Shown piece by piece: positions 1 to 8,149 of a DNA stretch of 40,943 nt. A program made the translations under genes and the position numbers. Where the stretch lies: positions 1 through 40,943 of the forward strand of contig JANLIO010000055.1 of the NCBI GenBank assembly GCA_024654265.1, written 5' to 3'. The number at the start of each line of letters is the position of its first letter. Position 1 is the stretch's first letter. This DNA is from a bacterium (GTDB lineage: Bacteria; Patescibacteriota; Patescibacteriia; 2-12-FULL-60-25). Below the pieces are notes generated by a model. That model did no database searches and was not told where the DNA came from. It worked only from the letters and a program-made list of their open reading frames with translations.

Positions 1-291
1 ATTCTCCCGGATGTCATTTTAGAAATGCGCAAACGTTGGATTCCGCATTCTTTGGTTTGTTGCAAGATCGGAGATGAAGATGGGTATCGATCTCGTTTAA
101 CTCGTCGGGGTTACTCGGGTTTTGAGCTTGAACGACAAGTTGAGGAAGCGAATATATTTTTGTATCCACCGCACATTGAAGGATGGATTCAAACGGAAGT
201 TCTCATGGGTTCAGACCGCGAAGATTACGCACGATTTGAAATGGGGGTTTCACAAGTCGCGGGACATCTTTTCCGTCCGTCTCTGCTCTGA
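1..291 (+). CDS. C-terminal fragment of an unidentified protein
   Basis: This reading frame is open from the first base of the window to a TGA at 289-291, giving 96 residues of a gene that begins upstream. I do not recognise it. The stretch RLTRRGYSGFELERQVEEA (about residues 30-48) loosely resembles the arginine-rich lid and following helix of guanylate/nucleoside monophosphate kinases, but the P-loop that would decide this lies outside the window. The overlapping frame starting at 122 looks less protein-like. The next gene starts 13 nt later in the same frame. Treat as a probable partial gene of unknown function. Confidence 0.45.
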   Translation: MLPDVILEMRKRWIPHSLVCCKIGDEDGYRSRLTRRGYSGFELERQVEEANIFLYPPHIEGWIQTEVLMGSDREDYARFEMGVSQVAGHLFRPSLL

Positions 292-303
292 TATTCTAAA
301 GAC

Positions 304-798
304 GTGGCAAATTCTGTCCGCGTTGTTCGCGCATCACGAAACTCAGACTCTTCGCGCACATGCTGTATCGAAGCTCGTGCTCGGATTTTTTCGTTTGGTG
401 GACTTCTCCTTCTTGTCCTTTCGTGTGTTGTCACAGGTATCTTCTATCTCTCTTTAACGCAACCGAATGTAACCGGTGTACAACAACTGATTGCTTTCGT
501 TCTTTTTGTTGGATCATGGGCTTATTTCGTAAATGGAATTACCGAACGAATTCATCTGACGGGGAAGGCCGTTGTTTTTTGTTCAGCGCTTGGGCGGACG
601 CGCGCCATTCCACTGACGGAGCTTGAGGATCTCGCGTTACGTCATCAGGGATTTAATTTAGATCGTGGATTTGAAATTGTAGAATTTCGAATACGTGGTC
701 GCGACATTGAGACGTTTGCGCTCGGACCGTGTTGGAGCCGTGCAAATTTGGACAACTTAATTCTTTCACTACAAAACGCATTGGATCAAACGACATAG
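304..798 (+). CDS. Small membrane protein, unknown function (two predicted TM helices)
   Basis: The frame gives 164 residues from a GTG start; no ATG fits. After a basic, serine-rich N-terminus of about 28 residues come two hydrophobic segments (about 32-52 and 62-80). A roughly 80-residue soluble tail rich in beta-strand pattern follows (IHLTGKAVVFCSALGRTR, then FEIVEFRIRGRDIETFAL). That arrangement resembles small bacterial proteins with two TM helices and a PH-like domain, but this is only a fold guess. A TATTCT box at 292-297 sits six bases before the GTG, so the mRNA may be leaderless. The LOG-family gene begins 4 nt after its stop, so the two are probably co-transcribed. Confidence 0.6.
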   Translation: MANSVRVVRASRNSDSSRTCCIEARARIFSFGGLLLLVLSCVVTGIFYLSLTQPNVTGVQQLIAFVLFVGSWAYFVNGITERIHLTGKAVVFCSALGRTRAIPLTELEDLALRHQGFNLDRGFEIVEFRIRGRDIETFALGPCWSRANLDNLILSLQNALDQTT

Positions 799-802
799 GA
801 AT

Positions 803-1585
803 ATGAAAAAGAAAATAAAAAAATTTTTGCTTGGAAATAAACAGCTTCCACCAAAATTGGTTGGGGAAACGTTACGGAGTGGAAAGCATTTTGAGCATTG
901 GTTGTGCAATCCCTCGGGAGAATGTGAACAGGAAGAAGAAGAGTCATTCACCGATGATCCGCAATGGCGAATATTGAGAATCATGGCAGAGTTTATCGAA
1001 GGTTTTGAATTCTTATCCAAACTAAAAAAGGAAGTCACTTTTTTTGGTAGTGCTCGTGCAAAGGGAGGAACGTTTGCATATGATGAGGCACGAAAGTTAG
1101 GAAAGATGTTGGGGAAGCGGGGATATACGGTTATTACCGGTGGAGGCCCCGGCGTAATGGAAGCTGGGAATCGTGGCGCAAAAGAAGGTGGGGGAGGATC
1201 CATTGGATTAGACATTGAGCTTCTAACGAAACAACGACGTAATAAGTATGTTGAAAGAGCAATCGGTTTTCATTACTTTTTTACACGGAAGGTGATGCTT
1301 TCAGCGAGTGCGCAGGCGTATATCTTTTTCCCAGGTGGGTTCGGTACGTTAGACGAAATGTTTGAAATGCTAACTTTGATTCAAACCGGCAAAATTACGC
1401 AGGATATCCCGCTCATCCTCGTTGGAAAAGAATATTGGGAACCGTTATTGAAATGGATTATGAAAGAAGTTGTTGGGACGCGTGGTTTTGTGGATAAAAA
1501 AGAATTTGAAATTATTCAGCTTGTATCTTCAGCAGAGGGGGCATTCGAGATTATTGAAAAAACAGTTGAGCGAAAATTTGGATAA
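803..1585 (+). CDS. LOG-family protein (TIGR00730-like Rossmann-fold, putative cytokinin riboside 5'-monophosphate phosphoribohydrolase)
   Basis: The 260-residue protein has the signature motifs of the LOG / lysine-decarboxylase-like family: FGSARA at 81-86, GGGPGVMEA at 113-121 and PGGFGTLDE at 177-185. The last is the PGGxGTxxE nucleotide-binding and catalytic motif. Characterised members hydrolyse nucleoside 5'-monophosphates to the base and ribose 5-phosphate, and the true bacterial substrate is often a plain purine nucleotide. An acidic N-terminal extension of about 75 residues (GECEQEEEES) precedes the core, as in the longer family members. The AGGAAT ahead of the ATG is a usable ribosome site. 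A strong hairpin terminator follows directly. Confidence 0.88.
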   Translation: MKKKIKKFLLGNKQLPPKLVGETLRSGKHFEHWLCNPSGECEQEEEESFTDDPQWRILRIMAEFIEGFEFLSKLKKEVTFFGSARAKGGTFAYDEARKLGKMLGKRGYTVITGGGPGVMEAGNRGAKEGGGGSIGLDIELLTKQRRNKYVERAIGFHYFFTRKVMLSASAQAYIFFPGGFGTLDEMFEMLTLIQTGKITQDIPLILVGKEYWEPLLKWIMKEVVGTRGFVDKKEFEIIQLVSSAEGAFEIIEKTVERKFG

Positions 1586-1592
1586 CCCGTCA

Positions 1593-1628
1593 GAAACAAA
1601 AAAACGCCGAACGGCGTTTTTTTGTTTC
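1593..1628. terminator. Bidirectional intrinsic terminator between the LOG gene and rpmB
   Basis: A perfect 17-bp inverted repeat (arms 1593-1609 and 1612-1628, two-base centre AA) has an A-tract on the left arm and a T-tract on the right. It can therefore end transcripts from both convergent genes: the LOG gene on the plus strand and rpmB on the minus strand. Confidence 0.93.
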
Positions 1629-1643
1629 TTTTTTCGTTCTCTC

Positions 1644-1898
1644 TTATGCTTTTGCTTTGTTCTCTCGGGCTACACGTTTCGCGGCTCGCTTTTGTCGGAG
1701 TGTTGGGAGTTCTCCCGTTAACTCTTTTGTAAGCTTTTTCAGCGTTCGGAGTGTACGTGCAGCAACGCGAATCTTAACACCCTCCAAACGGATTGTTTGA
1801 AGATTGACGTTTTGGCGTCGTTTGGTCGCAACCTTGGAGTGGCTACGTGAATTTGCGGTATTTGCTCGTTTTCCTGTGAGGATATCAATTCGTGACAT
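1644..1898 (-). CDS. rpmB: 50S ribosomal protein bL28
   Basis: The 84-residue protein begins MSRIDILTGKRANTANSRSH, the typical bL28 opening (TGK, then a run with N and SHS), followed by TKRRQNVNLQT and a very basic C-terminus. bL28 is a component of the large subunit near the E site. The frame stays open upstream to 1988, but only the internal ATG at 1898 gives the conserved N-terminus and lies downstream of a promoter. The protein lacks the CxxC zinc motif found in some L28 forms. It stands alone, divergent from the M50 protease gene, and its transcript ends at the shared hairpin at 1593-1628. Confidence 0.93.
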   Translation of the reverse strand: MSRIDILTGKRANTANSRSHSKVATKRRQNVNLQTIRLEGVKIRVAARTLRTLKKLTKELTGELPTLRQKRAAKRVARENKAKA

Positions 1899-1927
1899 AT
1901 TGGTTTGCGGAATAACTGAATGGCAGG

Positions 1928-1956
1928 AAGATACCGTATGAAAGCCTTTTTGGCAA
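1928..1956 (-). promoter_or_regulatory. Promoter of rpmB
   Basis: On the minus strand TTGCCA (1956-1951) and TATCTT (1933-1928) are 17 bases apart, a good sigma-70 pattern. It would give a leader of about 22 nt before the rpmB ATG. No clear Shine-Dalgarno sequence is visible in that leader. Confidence 0.65.
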
Positions 1957-1973
1957 GAGAGGAACTTATGATG

Positions 1974-1979
1974 TATGAT
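1974..1979 (+). promoter_or_regulatory. Possible -10 element of the M50 protease gene
   Basis: TATGAT lies eight bases before the ATG at 1988 and would place the start of transcription almost on the start codon. The -35 position (1951-1956, TGGCAA) is poor and coincides with the -35 of the divergent rpmB promoter. This is a weak call based on spacing. Confidence 0.35.
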
Positions 1980-1987
1980 TTCAGACA

Positions 1988-2629
1988 ATGCTTACCCTCC
2001 TCTTTCAAGAACCGCTTCTTTTTTTGGTGTGGATACTGGCGATTCTGATTGCCTTATCAACGCATGAATTTTCGCATGCTCTGGCAGGGACTCTCCTTGG
2101 CGATGAAACCGCAAAGCGCATGGGTCGCTTAACATTGAATCCGCTTGCCCATGTTGATCCCATCGGTTTAATCGCGCTTGTGACAGTCGGCTTTGGATGG
2201 GGGAAGCCTGTGCCGTTTAATCCGTACAATTTAAAAAATCAAAAGTGGGGTCCTGTATTGGTTGCGCTTGCTGGGCCTGGGATGAATCTCTCGATCGCGA
2301 TTGTCCTTGGACTTTTACTTCGAGTGATCGGTCCACTTCTCGGACCTACAAATCTTCTTTCTCAATTTTTATATTTAAGTGTTTTTTTGAATGTCGCTTT
2401 GTTATTCTTCAACCTGATCCCAGTCCCACCGCTTGATGGGTCGAAGTTATTGCTTGCCATGGTTTCTGGAAAACAACATGAACGTGTTCGCATCTTCTTG
2501 GAAACACGAGGGCCAATGATTTTACTTGGATTGATTGTCGCGGATTTGATTCTTGGTATAAATGTTTTTGGATGGCTATTTAACATCGTTTCCTCTGTCG
2601 CAACATGGATTGTGGGTTTTGGAATATAG
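1988..2629 (+). CDS. Site-2 protease family (M50) intramembrane zinc metalloprotease
   Basis: The 213-residue, almost entirely hydrophobic protein carries HEFSH at 26-30 (the HExxH zinc and catalytic motif), NPLAHVDPIG at 51-60, and FNLIPVPPLDGSK ending near 153. Asp150 there is the expected third zinc ligand. This matches the short S2P/YwhC-type branch, which has no PDZ domain and is common in bacteria with small genomes. Such enzymes cut transmembrane helices, but the substrate cannot be read from the sequence. The ATG at 1988 has no ribosome site, which fits a leaderless message. The next gene, a large membrane protein, starts 15 nt after the stop. Confidence 0.92.
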   Translation: MLTLLFQEPLLFLVWILAILIALSTHEFSHALAGTLLGDETAKRMGRLTLNPLAHVDPIGLIALVTVGFGWGKPVPFNPYNLKNQKWGPVLVALAGPGMNLSIAIVLGLLLRVIGPLLGPTNLLSQFLYLSVFLNVALLFFNLIPVPPLDGSKLLLAMVSGKQHERVRIFLETRGPMILLGLIVADLILGINVFGWLFNIVSSVATWIVGFGI

Positions 2630-2644
2630 AGATTCTACCCATTT

Positions 2645-4129
2645 ATGATCACAACAAAGAGGATTTGGTCAGCAAAGAAAAGTATATTTCTTATTTGGGG
2701 GAGCGTGCTTTCTGCAAGCGTTCTTGTTTCTTTGTTTACGTCAGCTCGCCTCCCTTCTGTTGCTGACTCTGCGCTTCGGCAACCTTTGACATTGCTCGTG
2801 AGCGTGCTTCTTATCACGTATACCCTAAAGATTACCCGTAAAATAGCGCCGAAAGATTCATGGCAACTCATTGTCCACGTGTTGCCTGCATCGCTCGTAT
2901 TCGGAATTATTCTTTCTGTGTTTGGAAAATGGAATGATGGGAGTGGTGTGCTCGCACTTCCGTTTCGTTCTGTCGTTTCTTTTTTGCTTTCCGGTGGAAT
3001 TTTACCGGTTGCTATCGGTCCGGAATCACTCCTTCGTTTTTCACTTCTTGGTCTTTCAATTCTTCTTGCTATAAAACAAAAACGTGGACAGTCGACTTTT
3101 TCTCAAAGATTTTTGATCGGAATTCTTGCATGGATTGCTTCTGCCGTAGTTCTTTTGGTGCCAAGTTGGATGATGCTTTCTTCATCACTTTTGCGAGGTT
3201 CCGTCGTAATCCATGCGCAAGATGCTGTGCGTAGTCTAGGCGTGATGCACACGGGATCGTACTGGTCGTCATTTCAGGCGGATCGTTTTTTTACAGGGAT
3301 CGGAAATGAAGTGACAAATGCATCCGGATTGTCGACGTCAGCATTTCTTTTGATTGTTGGACTCTTACTTTGTGCACTTCTTTCATGGCGAACAAGTCAA
3401 AAAGGAGTTGAAACAAAAGCAAATCAAATTTTGGTAAAAATGTCTTCAGCAGAGTCTCTTTTTCTACTCTCCGGAACACTCGCTGGTTTTTTGATTGGAA
3501 TACGTGGGTACCGTTTCTCATGGAATGGAGTGAATGCAATGGCATTTGTATTGATGCTTATTTGCAGTGTCGCGCTCGTATTGATTTGGCTGATCGGTAA
3601 AGAAACGGAGCATTATGACTCAGTCGTTTTAGTGGCATTACTAACAGGTGGCATTCTTGGATGGCCTGCGCTTGTTTTGGTTCTCGCGTTCCTCTTCTTC
3701 TCGTGGTTGATGTCGTTGAATGAATTTGAATGGAAACAGTCGATGTATGGACGCGCGGGTGTCATGGTGATTTTGACCTTATTTGCCGTTGCGTTGGGTG
3801 GTGTCGTGGGAGCAAGAAGCCCACTTTATCCTCATGAGCTTTCGGGATGGATTGGCGCTTGGGCGATCCTCGTTGCAGGCGCAACAATCCTTTGCCAATT
3901 TGACCACAACAAGCGAAAAAACTTACGGATCGTTTTCGGGATTTCCGTTCTTTCGACGATTGGATTTTTACCGTTACTCCCATATTACGCGCTTGGTGGG
4001 TTGGTCGCTCTTCTTTTGCTTATTGTTTACTTTGTCGTTCAACGAGATGGCTGTTGGGAGCGAGATATTGTCCGAGCTTTCCTTCTTTTTGTTTGGATTG
4101 CATCGATTTTAAGTTATTTGTCAACGTAG
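2645..4129 (+). CDS. Large polytopic membrane protein, unknown function
   Basis: The 494-residue protein is dominated by hydrophobic segments, about 12-13 possible helices spread over the whole length, with short basic connecting loops. One longer polar loop (about residues 185-230, containing HTGSYWSSFQADRFFTG) probably faces outside. The overall look recalls O-antigen ligase/polymerase-like or other multi-spanning proteins, but I see no diagnostic motif and give it no function. It follows the M50 protease gene by 15 nt and is probably in the same transcript. No terminator is visible after it, and the rpsL promoter begins about 60 nt further on. Confidence 0.7.
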   Translation: MITTKRIWSAKKSIFLIWGSVLSASVLVSLFTSARLPSVADSALRQPLTLLVSVLLITYTLKITRKIAPKDSWQLIVHVLPASLVFGIILSVFGKWNDGSGVLALPFRSVVSFLLSGGILPVAIGPESLLRFSLLGLSILLAIKQKRGQSTFSQRFLIGILAWIASAVVLLVPSWMMLSSSLLRGSVVIHAQDAVRSLGVMHTGSYWSSFQADRFFTGIGNEVTNASGLSTSAFLLIVGLLLCALLSWRTSQKGVETKANQILVKMSSAESLFLLSGTLAGFLIGIRGYRFSWNGVNAMAFVLMLICSVALVLIWLIGKETEHYDSVVLVALLTGGILGWPALVLVLAFLFFSWLMSLNEFEWKQSMYGRAGVMVILTLFAVALGGVVGARSPLYPHELSGWIGAWAILVAGATILCQFDHNKRKNLRIVFGISVLSTIGFLPLLPYYALGGLVALLLLIVYFVVQRDGCWERDIVRAFLLFVWIASILSYLST

Positions 4130-4188
4130 CGAGGCTTGGGTGTCGCGAGACTATTGACAGTGGAAAAAATGCCGGCAAGCCTGAATAC

Positions 4189-4218
4189 TTGACGTTTTTA
4201 GGGTTCTACTGCTATATT
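4189..4218 (+). promoter_or_regulatory. Promoter of rpsL-rpsG
   Basis: TTGACG (4189-4194) and TATATT (4213-4218) are 18 bases apart. TGC directly before the -10 forms an extended -10 element. The leader to the rpsL ATG would be about 35 nt. A second TTGACA at 4154-4159 has no matching -10 at a normal distance. Confidence 0.75.
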
Positions 4219-4259
4219 TCCGCCACAAATTTCGATCTCAATTCTCTTCGAGAAAATTC

Positions 4260-4679
4260 ATGCCTACTGTAAATCAACTTGTCCGCAAAGGACGAAAACA
4301 GACGAAAACCAAGTCAAAGAGCCCGGCAATGCAGTTTACGACTGATACACTGCACCGTCGTCGGACAGAACTTCGACGTGGCGCTTCATTTAAGCGTGGT
4401 GTGTGCGTAAAAGTTACGACCATGACTCCGAAAAAGCCAAACTCTGCTCTTCGAAAGATTGCGCGTGTTCGACTTTCGAACGGGATGGAAGTAAACGCAT
4501 ATATCCCGGGTGAAGGACATAATCTTCAAGAGCACTCCATCGTTATGATTCGAGGTGGACGTGTGAAGGATCTTCCGGGTGTTCGATATCACGTTGTTCG
4601 TGGTGTCTATGACGCACAGGGAGTTGAGGGACGAAAACGAAGCCGATCACTCTACGGTGTGAAGAAACCAAAATCATAA
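4260..4679 (+). CDS. rpsL: 30S ribosomal protein uS12
   Basis: The 139-residue protein contains the near-invariant decoding-centre sequences [10 protein letters not shown] (57-66) and [10 protein letters not shown], then [13 protein letters not shown]. uS12 contacts the A-site codon-anticodon helix; the lysines altered in streptomycin-resistant mutants of other bacteria are in the wild-type state here. Compared with E. coli or Thermus, the conserved core begins about 13-16 residues later, because of an arginine-rich insertion around 24-41. It is first in a transcript with rpsG, which starts 3 nt after its stop. Confidence 0.97.
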   Translation: MPTVNQLVRKGRKQTKTKSKSPAMQFTTDTLHRRRTELRRGASFKRGVCVKVTTMTPKKPNSALRKIARVRLSNGMEVNAYIPGEGHNLQEHSIVMIRGGRVKDLPGVRYHVVRGVYDAQGVEGRKRSRSLYGVKKPKS

Positions 4680-4682
4680 TCT

Positions 4683-5150
4683 ATGCGCGGAAAACAAGCC
4701 CCACGTCGCCCAGTTGCGCCAGACCCAAAGTACAATTCCCAAGTGTTGGGTAAATTTATGAATTACGTCATGGAACGAGGGAAGAAGTCCACGGCGCAAC
4801 GAATTGTGTATACCGCATTTGATGCTGTTGAAAAGAAAGCCGAGAAACCGGCAATGGAAGTATTTGAAAAAGCAATTGAAAACGTTTCGCCATCTATCGA
4901 GGTTCGTTCACGTCGTGTTGGTGGCGCAAACTACCAAATTCCAATGCAAGTTCGTGCGGATCGCCGTCAACAGCTCGCATTTCGTTGGATTTTAACAGCA
5001 GCCCGTTCACGAAAAGGTCGGCCAATGGCAGATAAGCTCGCTGATGAGATTTTGGCAGCAGCAGATAACCAGGGAGACGCGATCAAAAAACGTCAGGACG
5101 TTCAGCGTATGGCAGAAGCGAACCGCGCTTTTGCTCACTTTGCTCGGTAA
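4683..5150 (+). CDS. rpsG: 30S ribosomal protein uS7
   Basis: The 155-residue protein has the normal length for uS7 and the typical opening MRGKQAPRRPVAPDPKYNS, with VRSRRVGGANYQIPMQV in the middle and MAEANRAFAHF at the end. uS7 nucleates assembly of the 3' domain of 16S rRNA. It lies 3 nt behind rpsL. A 156-nt gap with a small hairpin follows, so the classic rpsL-rpsG-fusA order is kept, but fusA may be set at a different level. Confidence 0.97.
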   Translation: MRGKQAPRRPVAPDPKYNSQVLGKFMNYVMERGKKSTAQRIVYTAFDAVEKKAEKPAMEVFEKAIENVSPSIEVRSRRVGGANYQIPMQVRADRRQQLAFRWILTAARSRKGRPMADKLADEILAAADNQGDAIKKRQDVQRMAEANRAFAHFAR

Positions 5151-5173
5151 TATCTTGCTGATGGTAGAAGCTG

Positions 5174-5195
5174 AAATGTCGCGCGAAGGACATTT
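5174..5195 (+). terminator. Weak hairpin between rpsG and fusA (attenuator or partial terminator)
   Basis: A seven-base inverted repeat AAATGTC/GACATTT (5174-5180 and 5189-5195) with an eight-base loop is followed by TTCTTCT, which is not a clean T-tract. It could reduce read-through from rpsL-rpsG into fusA. The remaining gap to fusA is T-rich, with no promoter I would defend. Confidence 0.4.
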
Positions 5196-5306
5196 TTCTT
5201 CTAAAAAGATCCTTCTTTGACTTCGTGATTTCTTTTTTTCTCAATTCGTTATCATCCTTACATTTAGATTCATTCATTTTGAGTTTCTTTTCATTTACGT
5301 ATTGAT

Positions 5307-7391
5307 ATGCCACGAGAATATCCGTTAGAAAAAGTTCGTAACTTTGGGATTATTGCCCATATTGACGCTGGAAAAACGACCGTTTCCGAGCGTGTTTTGT
5401 TTTATACCGGACGAAAGCACAAGATTGGCGAAGTGCACGAAGGTGAAGCGACAATGGACTGGATGGAACAGGAGCAGGAACGTGGTATTACCATTACGTC
5501 GGCTGCAACAACGTGTTTTTGGAAGGATCATCGATTAAACTTGATTGATACTCCGGGTCACGTGGATTTTACGATTGAAGTTGAACGATCGTTGCGTGTG
5601 CTTGATGGTGCAGTCACGGTGTTTGATGGCGTTGCTGGTGTGGAGCCACAGTCAGAAACGGTATGGCATCAGGCTGATTCGTATAAAGTTCCACGTTTGT
5701 GTTTTATTAATAAACTTGATCGAACAGGCGCTGATTTTTGGAAGGATGTGGAATCGATTCGTTCGCGATTATCAAAACGCGCATTTCCAATTCAATTACC
5801 AATAGGAAAAGAATCTGATTTTATTGGAATTATTGATTTGATAACACAGCGTGCATATTACTATCGAGATGATCTCGGACAGGAAATTGAAGAAACGGAC
5901 ATTCCTGAAGACAGAAAAGAAGAAGTGAAAAAGGCACGCGCAGAGCTCATGGAAAAGGTGGCAGAGAGTGACGAGACGCTCATGGAAAAATACTTGGGCG
6001 GTGAAGAATTGACGGTTGATGAATTGAAAAAGGGGATTCGTGTCGCTGTTTTGGCAAGTGAATTGTATCCTGTTCTCTGTGGCTCTGCTTTGAAGAACAA
6101 GGGAGTTCAGTTCCTTCTTGACGCTGTGAATGCGTATCTTCCATCTCCAATTGACGTTCCGCCGATCAAAGGGCATTTGCCAGATGAGGAGGAAGCGCTT
6201 GAAGAGCGTATTGCCTCAGACGCAACACCATTTGCCGCATTGGCGTTTAAGGTTATGGCAGATCCGTTTATTGGAAAATTGGTATTTTTCCGAGTGTATT
6301 CCGGTATGCTGAGCGCAGGATCCTACGTTTTAAATACCGTAACAGGAAAACGAGAGCGAATTGGTCGCATCGTACGTATGCACTCAAATTCACGTGAAGA
6401 AGTCTCTGAGGTTTTTGCTGGTGATATCGCAGCCGCTGTTGGGTTGAAGGATTCTTTTACGGGCCACACACTTTGCGATCCGGATCATCCAATCGTTCTT
6501 GAAAGTATTAAAACACCAGAGCCTGTTATTTCCGTTGCCATTGAACCAAAGACAAAGGTAGACCAAGAGAGAATGGGAATTGCACTTCAGAAGTTAGCAG
6601 AAGAAGATCCGTCTTTCCGTGTTCGATCAGACGAAGAAACGTTACAGACGATCATTTCTGGAATGGGAGAGCTTCACCTTGAAATTATTGTTGATCGTAT
6701 GAAGCGGGAGTTTCAGGTTGACGCAAACGTTGGTCAGCCACAGGTGGCATATAAAGAAACGATTGCAAAAGAAGCTGAAGCGCAAGGTAAGTTTATTCGT
6801 CAGTCAGGTGGACGTGGTCAGTATGGCGATTGTTGGTTGCGCGTTACACCGCAGGAACGAGGTGGTGGATACGAGTTTGTTGATGGATTAAAGGGAGGCG
6901 TTATTCCTCGTGAGTACGTTCCGGCGATTGACAAGGGTGTGAAAGAGGCAATGACACGTGGTGTTTTAGCTGGATACCCTCTCGTAGACGTGAAAGTGAC
7001 AGTGTACGACGGCTCGTTTCACGATGTAGACTCATCCGAGGCTGCGTTTAAAATCGCTGCATCTATGGCATTTCAGGACGCATGTCGAATTGGTGGATTG
7101 CAACTTCTTGAACCGCTTATGAAAGTTGAGGTTGTGACACCGGAGGAAAACATGGGTGACGTTATTGGTGATTTAAATTCAAAGCGTGGTCAGATTCAGG
7201 AAATGAGTGATCGTGGTGAGATGAAAATCGTTCGTGCACTTGTGCCACTTGCCGAAATGTTTGGGTATTCCACATCACTTCGTTCGATGACGCAGGGTCG
7301 TGCATCATACTCCATGGAATTTGAGCACTACGCACCAGCGCCTCATAATGTGACGGAAAAAATTGTTGCTGGAAAAACAAAGACTCGATAA
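5307..7391 (+). CDS. fusA: Elongation factor G
   Basis: The 694-residue translational GTPase has the full set of G motifs: AHIDAGKT (17-24), RGITITSA (59-66), DTPGH (81-85), NKLD (135-138) and [10 protein letters not shown]. The four further EF-G domains follow, including the domain IV stretch [18 protein letters not shown] drives translocation of tRNA and mRNA on the ribosome and, with RRF, recycles it. The length is normal. The ATG at 5307 is set by the conserved N-terminus ([18 protein letters not shown]). Its transcript ends at a strong hairpin at 7406-7437, so fusA is not co-transcribed with tuf. Confidence 0.98.
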   Translation: MPREYPLEKVRNFGIIAHIDAGKTTVSERVLFYTGRKHKIGEVHEGEATMDWMEQEQERGITITSAATTCFWKDHRLNLIDTPGHVDFTIEVERSLRVLDGAVTVFDGVAGVEPQSETVWHQADSYKVPRLCFINKLDRTGADFWKDVESIRSRLSKRAFPIQLPIGKESDFIGIIDLITQRAYYYRDDLGQEIEETDIPEDRKEEVKKARAELMEKVAESDETLMEKYLGGEELTVDELKKGIRVAVLASELYPVLCGSALKNKGVQFLLDAVNAYLPSPIDVPPIKGHLPDEEEALEERIASDATPFAALAFKVMADPFIGKLVFFRVYSGMLSAGSYVLNTVTGKRERIGRIVRMHSNSREEVSEVFAGDIAAAVGLKDSFTGHTLCDPDHPIVLESIKTPEPVISVAIEPKTKVDQERMGIALQKLAEEDPSFRVRSDEETLQTIISGMGELHLEIIVDRMKREFQVDANVGQPQVAYKETIAKEAEAQGKFIRQSGGRGQYGDCWLRVTPQERGGGYEFVDGLKGGVIPREYVPAIDKGVKEAMTRGVLAGYPLVDVKVTVYDGSFHDVDSSEAAFKIAASMAFQDACRIGGLQLLEPLMKVEVVTPEENMGDVIGDLNSKRGQIQEMSDRGEMKIVRALVPLAEMFGYSTSLRSMTQGRASYSMEFEHYAPAPHNVTEKIVAGKTKTR

Positions 7392-7405
7392 AAAAGGAAA
7401 TAGTG

Positions 7406-7437
7406 AAAAAATACGCTCGAGAAGAGCGTATTTTTTT
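7406..7437 (+). terminator. Intrinsic terminator of fusA
   Basis: A 13-bp perfect stem (7406-7418 with 7424-7436) and loop GAGAA are followed by T residues to 7437. The A-rich left arm would also allow some function on the opposite strand, where there is no gene. Confidence 0.93.
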
Positions 7438-7504
7438 ATGTAAAGTACAAAGAATAACGAGGTTCTCATCTAGATAATTTTCACAAGAGAGAAGAAAAGA
7501 GGTT

Positions 7505-7532
7505 TTCGCAAGCTTGCATATCTTTCTATTAT
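7505..7532 (+). promoter_or_regulatory. Possible promoter of the Phd/YefM-like gene
   Basis: TTCGCA (7505-7510) and TATTAT (7527-7532) are separated by 16 bases. Transcription would begin near 7539, leaving AAGGA at 7549-7553 as a ribosome site for the ATG at 7561. Confidence 0.45.
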
Positions 7533-7560
7533 TCATATCCAAAGTATGAAGGATCTTGCC

Positions 7561-8049
7561 ATGACCATTCCCGCAGTGTTAACTAGGGTGACTATGTCAT
7601 GGACACGTATATTAAACACAGCACGACGGAACGGAATTCCGTTGATTGTTACAGATTCAAATGGTGACGAGCCGATGGTTGTTTTGCCTCTTGAACAGTT
7701 TGAGGCAATGTCATCAATGGGGAGCGAAATGAATCAGCAGGAAAAGAAGGTTCAACCAGCAAAGAGTGGACTCCATCGTGTGGATTTACCGATTCAAAAT
7801 GATCGAAATTTGGATGAGCAGAGCGCTGTAACATCTGAGCGTATTCTTGAATCAAATTCTTCTCATCTCGATGGCGGACACGTTGCGTTTGAAGAGATTC
7901 CTTTCGGTAAAATTGATAATTCTTTCGGAGATCAAGATCAGATCCGTTCTGTTGATTTCTCGATAAATACTCAAGAAAATGCTGATTTAGATGCACCTTT
8001 GGAAGAACAGTTTTTTTTAGAACCGCTCGAAGATGAAGAAAATGGCTAA
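7561..8049 (+). CDS. Protein with Phd/YefM-like N-terminal domain, unknown function
   Basis: The protein has 162 residues from the ATG at 7561, which has AAGGA seven bases upstream; an in-frame ATG at 7546 is also possible. Residues about 12-45 (SWTRILNTARRNGIPLIVTD, then PMVVLPLEQFEAM) look like the Phd/YefM antitoxin fold, in which a short helix and beta strands mediate dimerisation and DNA binding. The remaining 110 residues are acidic, polar and probably disordered, ending in EPLEDEENG. No toxin gene is beside it; the neighbours are fusA and tuf. A regulatory or ribosome-linked role is possible but not shown. Family assignment is by pattern only. Confidence 0.65.
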   Translation: MTIPAVLTRVTMSWTRILNTARRNGIPLIVTDSNGDEPMVVLPLEQFEAMSSMGSEMNQQEKKVQPAKSGLHRVDLPIQNDRNLDEQSAVTSERILESNSSHLDGGHVAFEEIPFGKIDNSFGDQDQIRSVDFSINTQENADLDAPLEEQFFLEPLEDEENG

Positions 8050-8081
8050 ACAAAGCCAAAAGGGTGCACGGTTTGTGCCCC

Positions 8082-8110
8082 TTGCGCTGAATAAAGGCCT
8101 CTGCTATACT
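8082..8110 (+). promoter_or_regulatory. Strong promoter of tuf-rpsJ
   Basis: TTGCGC (8082-8087) and TATACT (8105-8110) are 17 bases apart, and TGC before the -10 forms an extended -10 element. A leader of about 33 nt precedes the tuf ATG. Confidence 0.78.
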
Positions 8111-8149
8111 CCTACCACTTTTTAGAGTTAACTCACGTTACCATTCAAT

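Noticed and set aside
4131-4181. Inverted repeat AGGCTTG/CAAGCCT in the gap before rpsL.
   Set aside because: Seven-base arms about 37 bases apart are expected by chance; no further structure supports it.
5796-6176. Minus-strand open frame inside fusA.
   Set aside because: Antisense shadow of a fully conserved EF-G gene; no ribosome site or family resemblance.
8062-8081. Hairpin GGG(T)GCAC-GGTTT-GTGCCCC just before the tuf promoter.
   Set aside because: It has a bulge and no T-tract, and overlaps the -35 region by position only; no clear function as a terminator.
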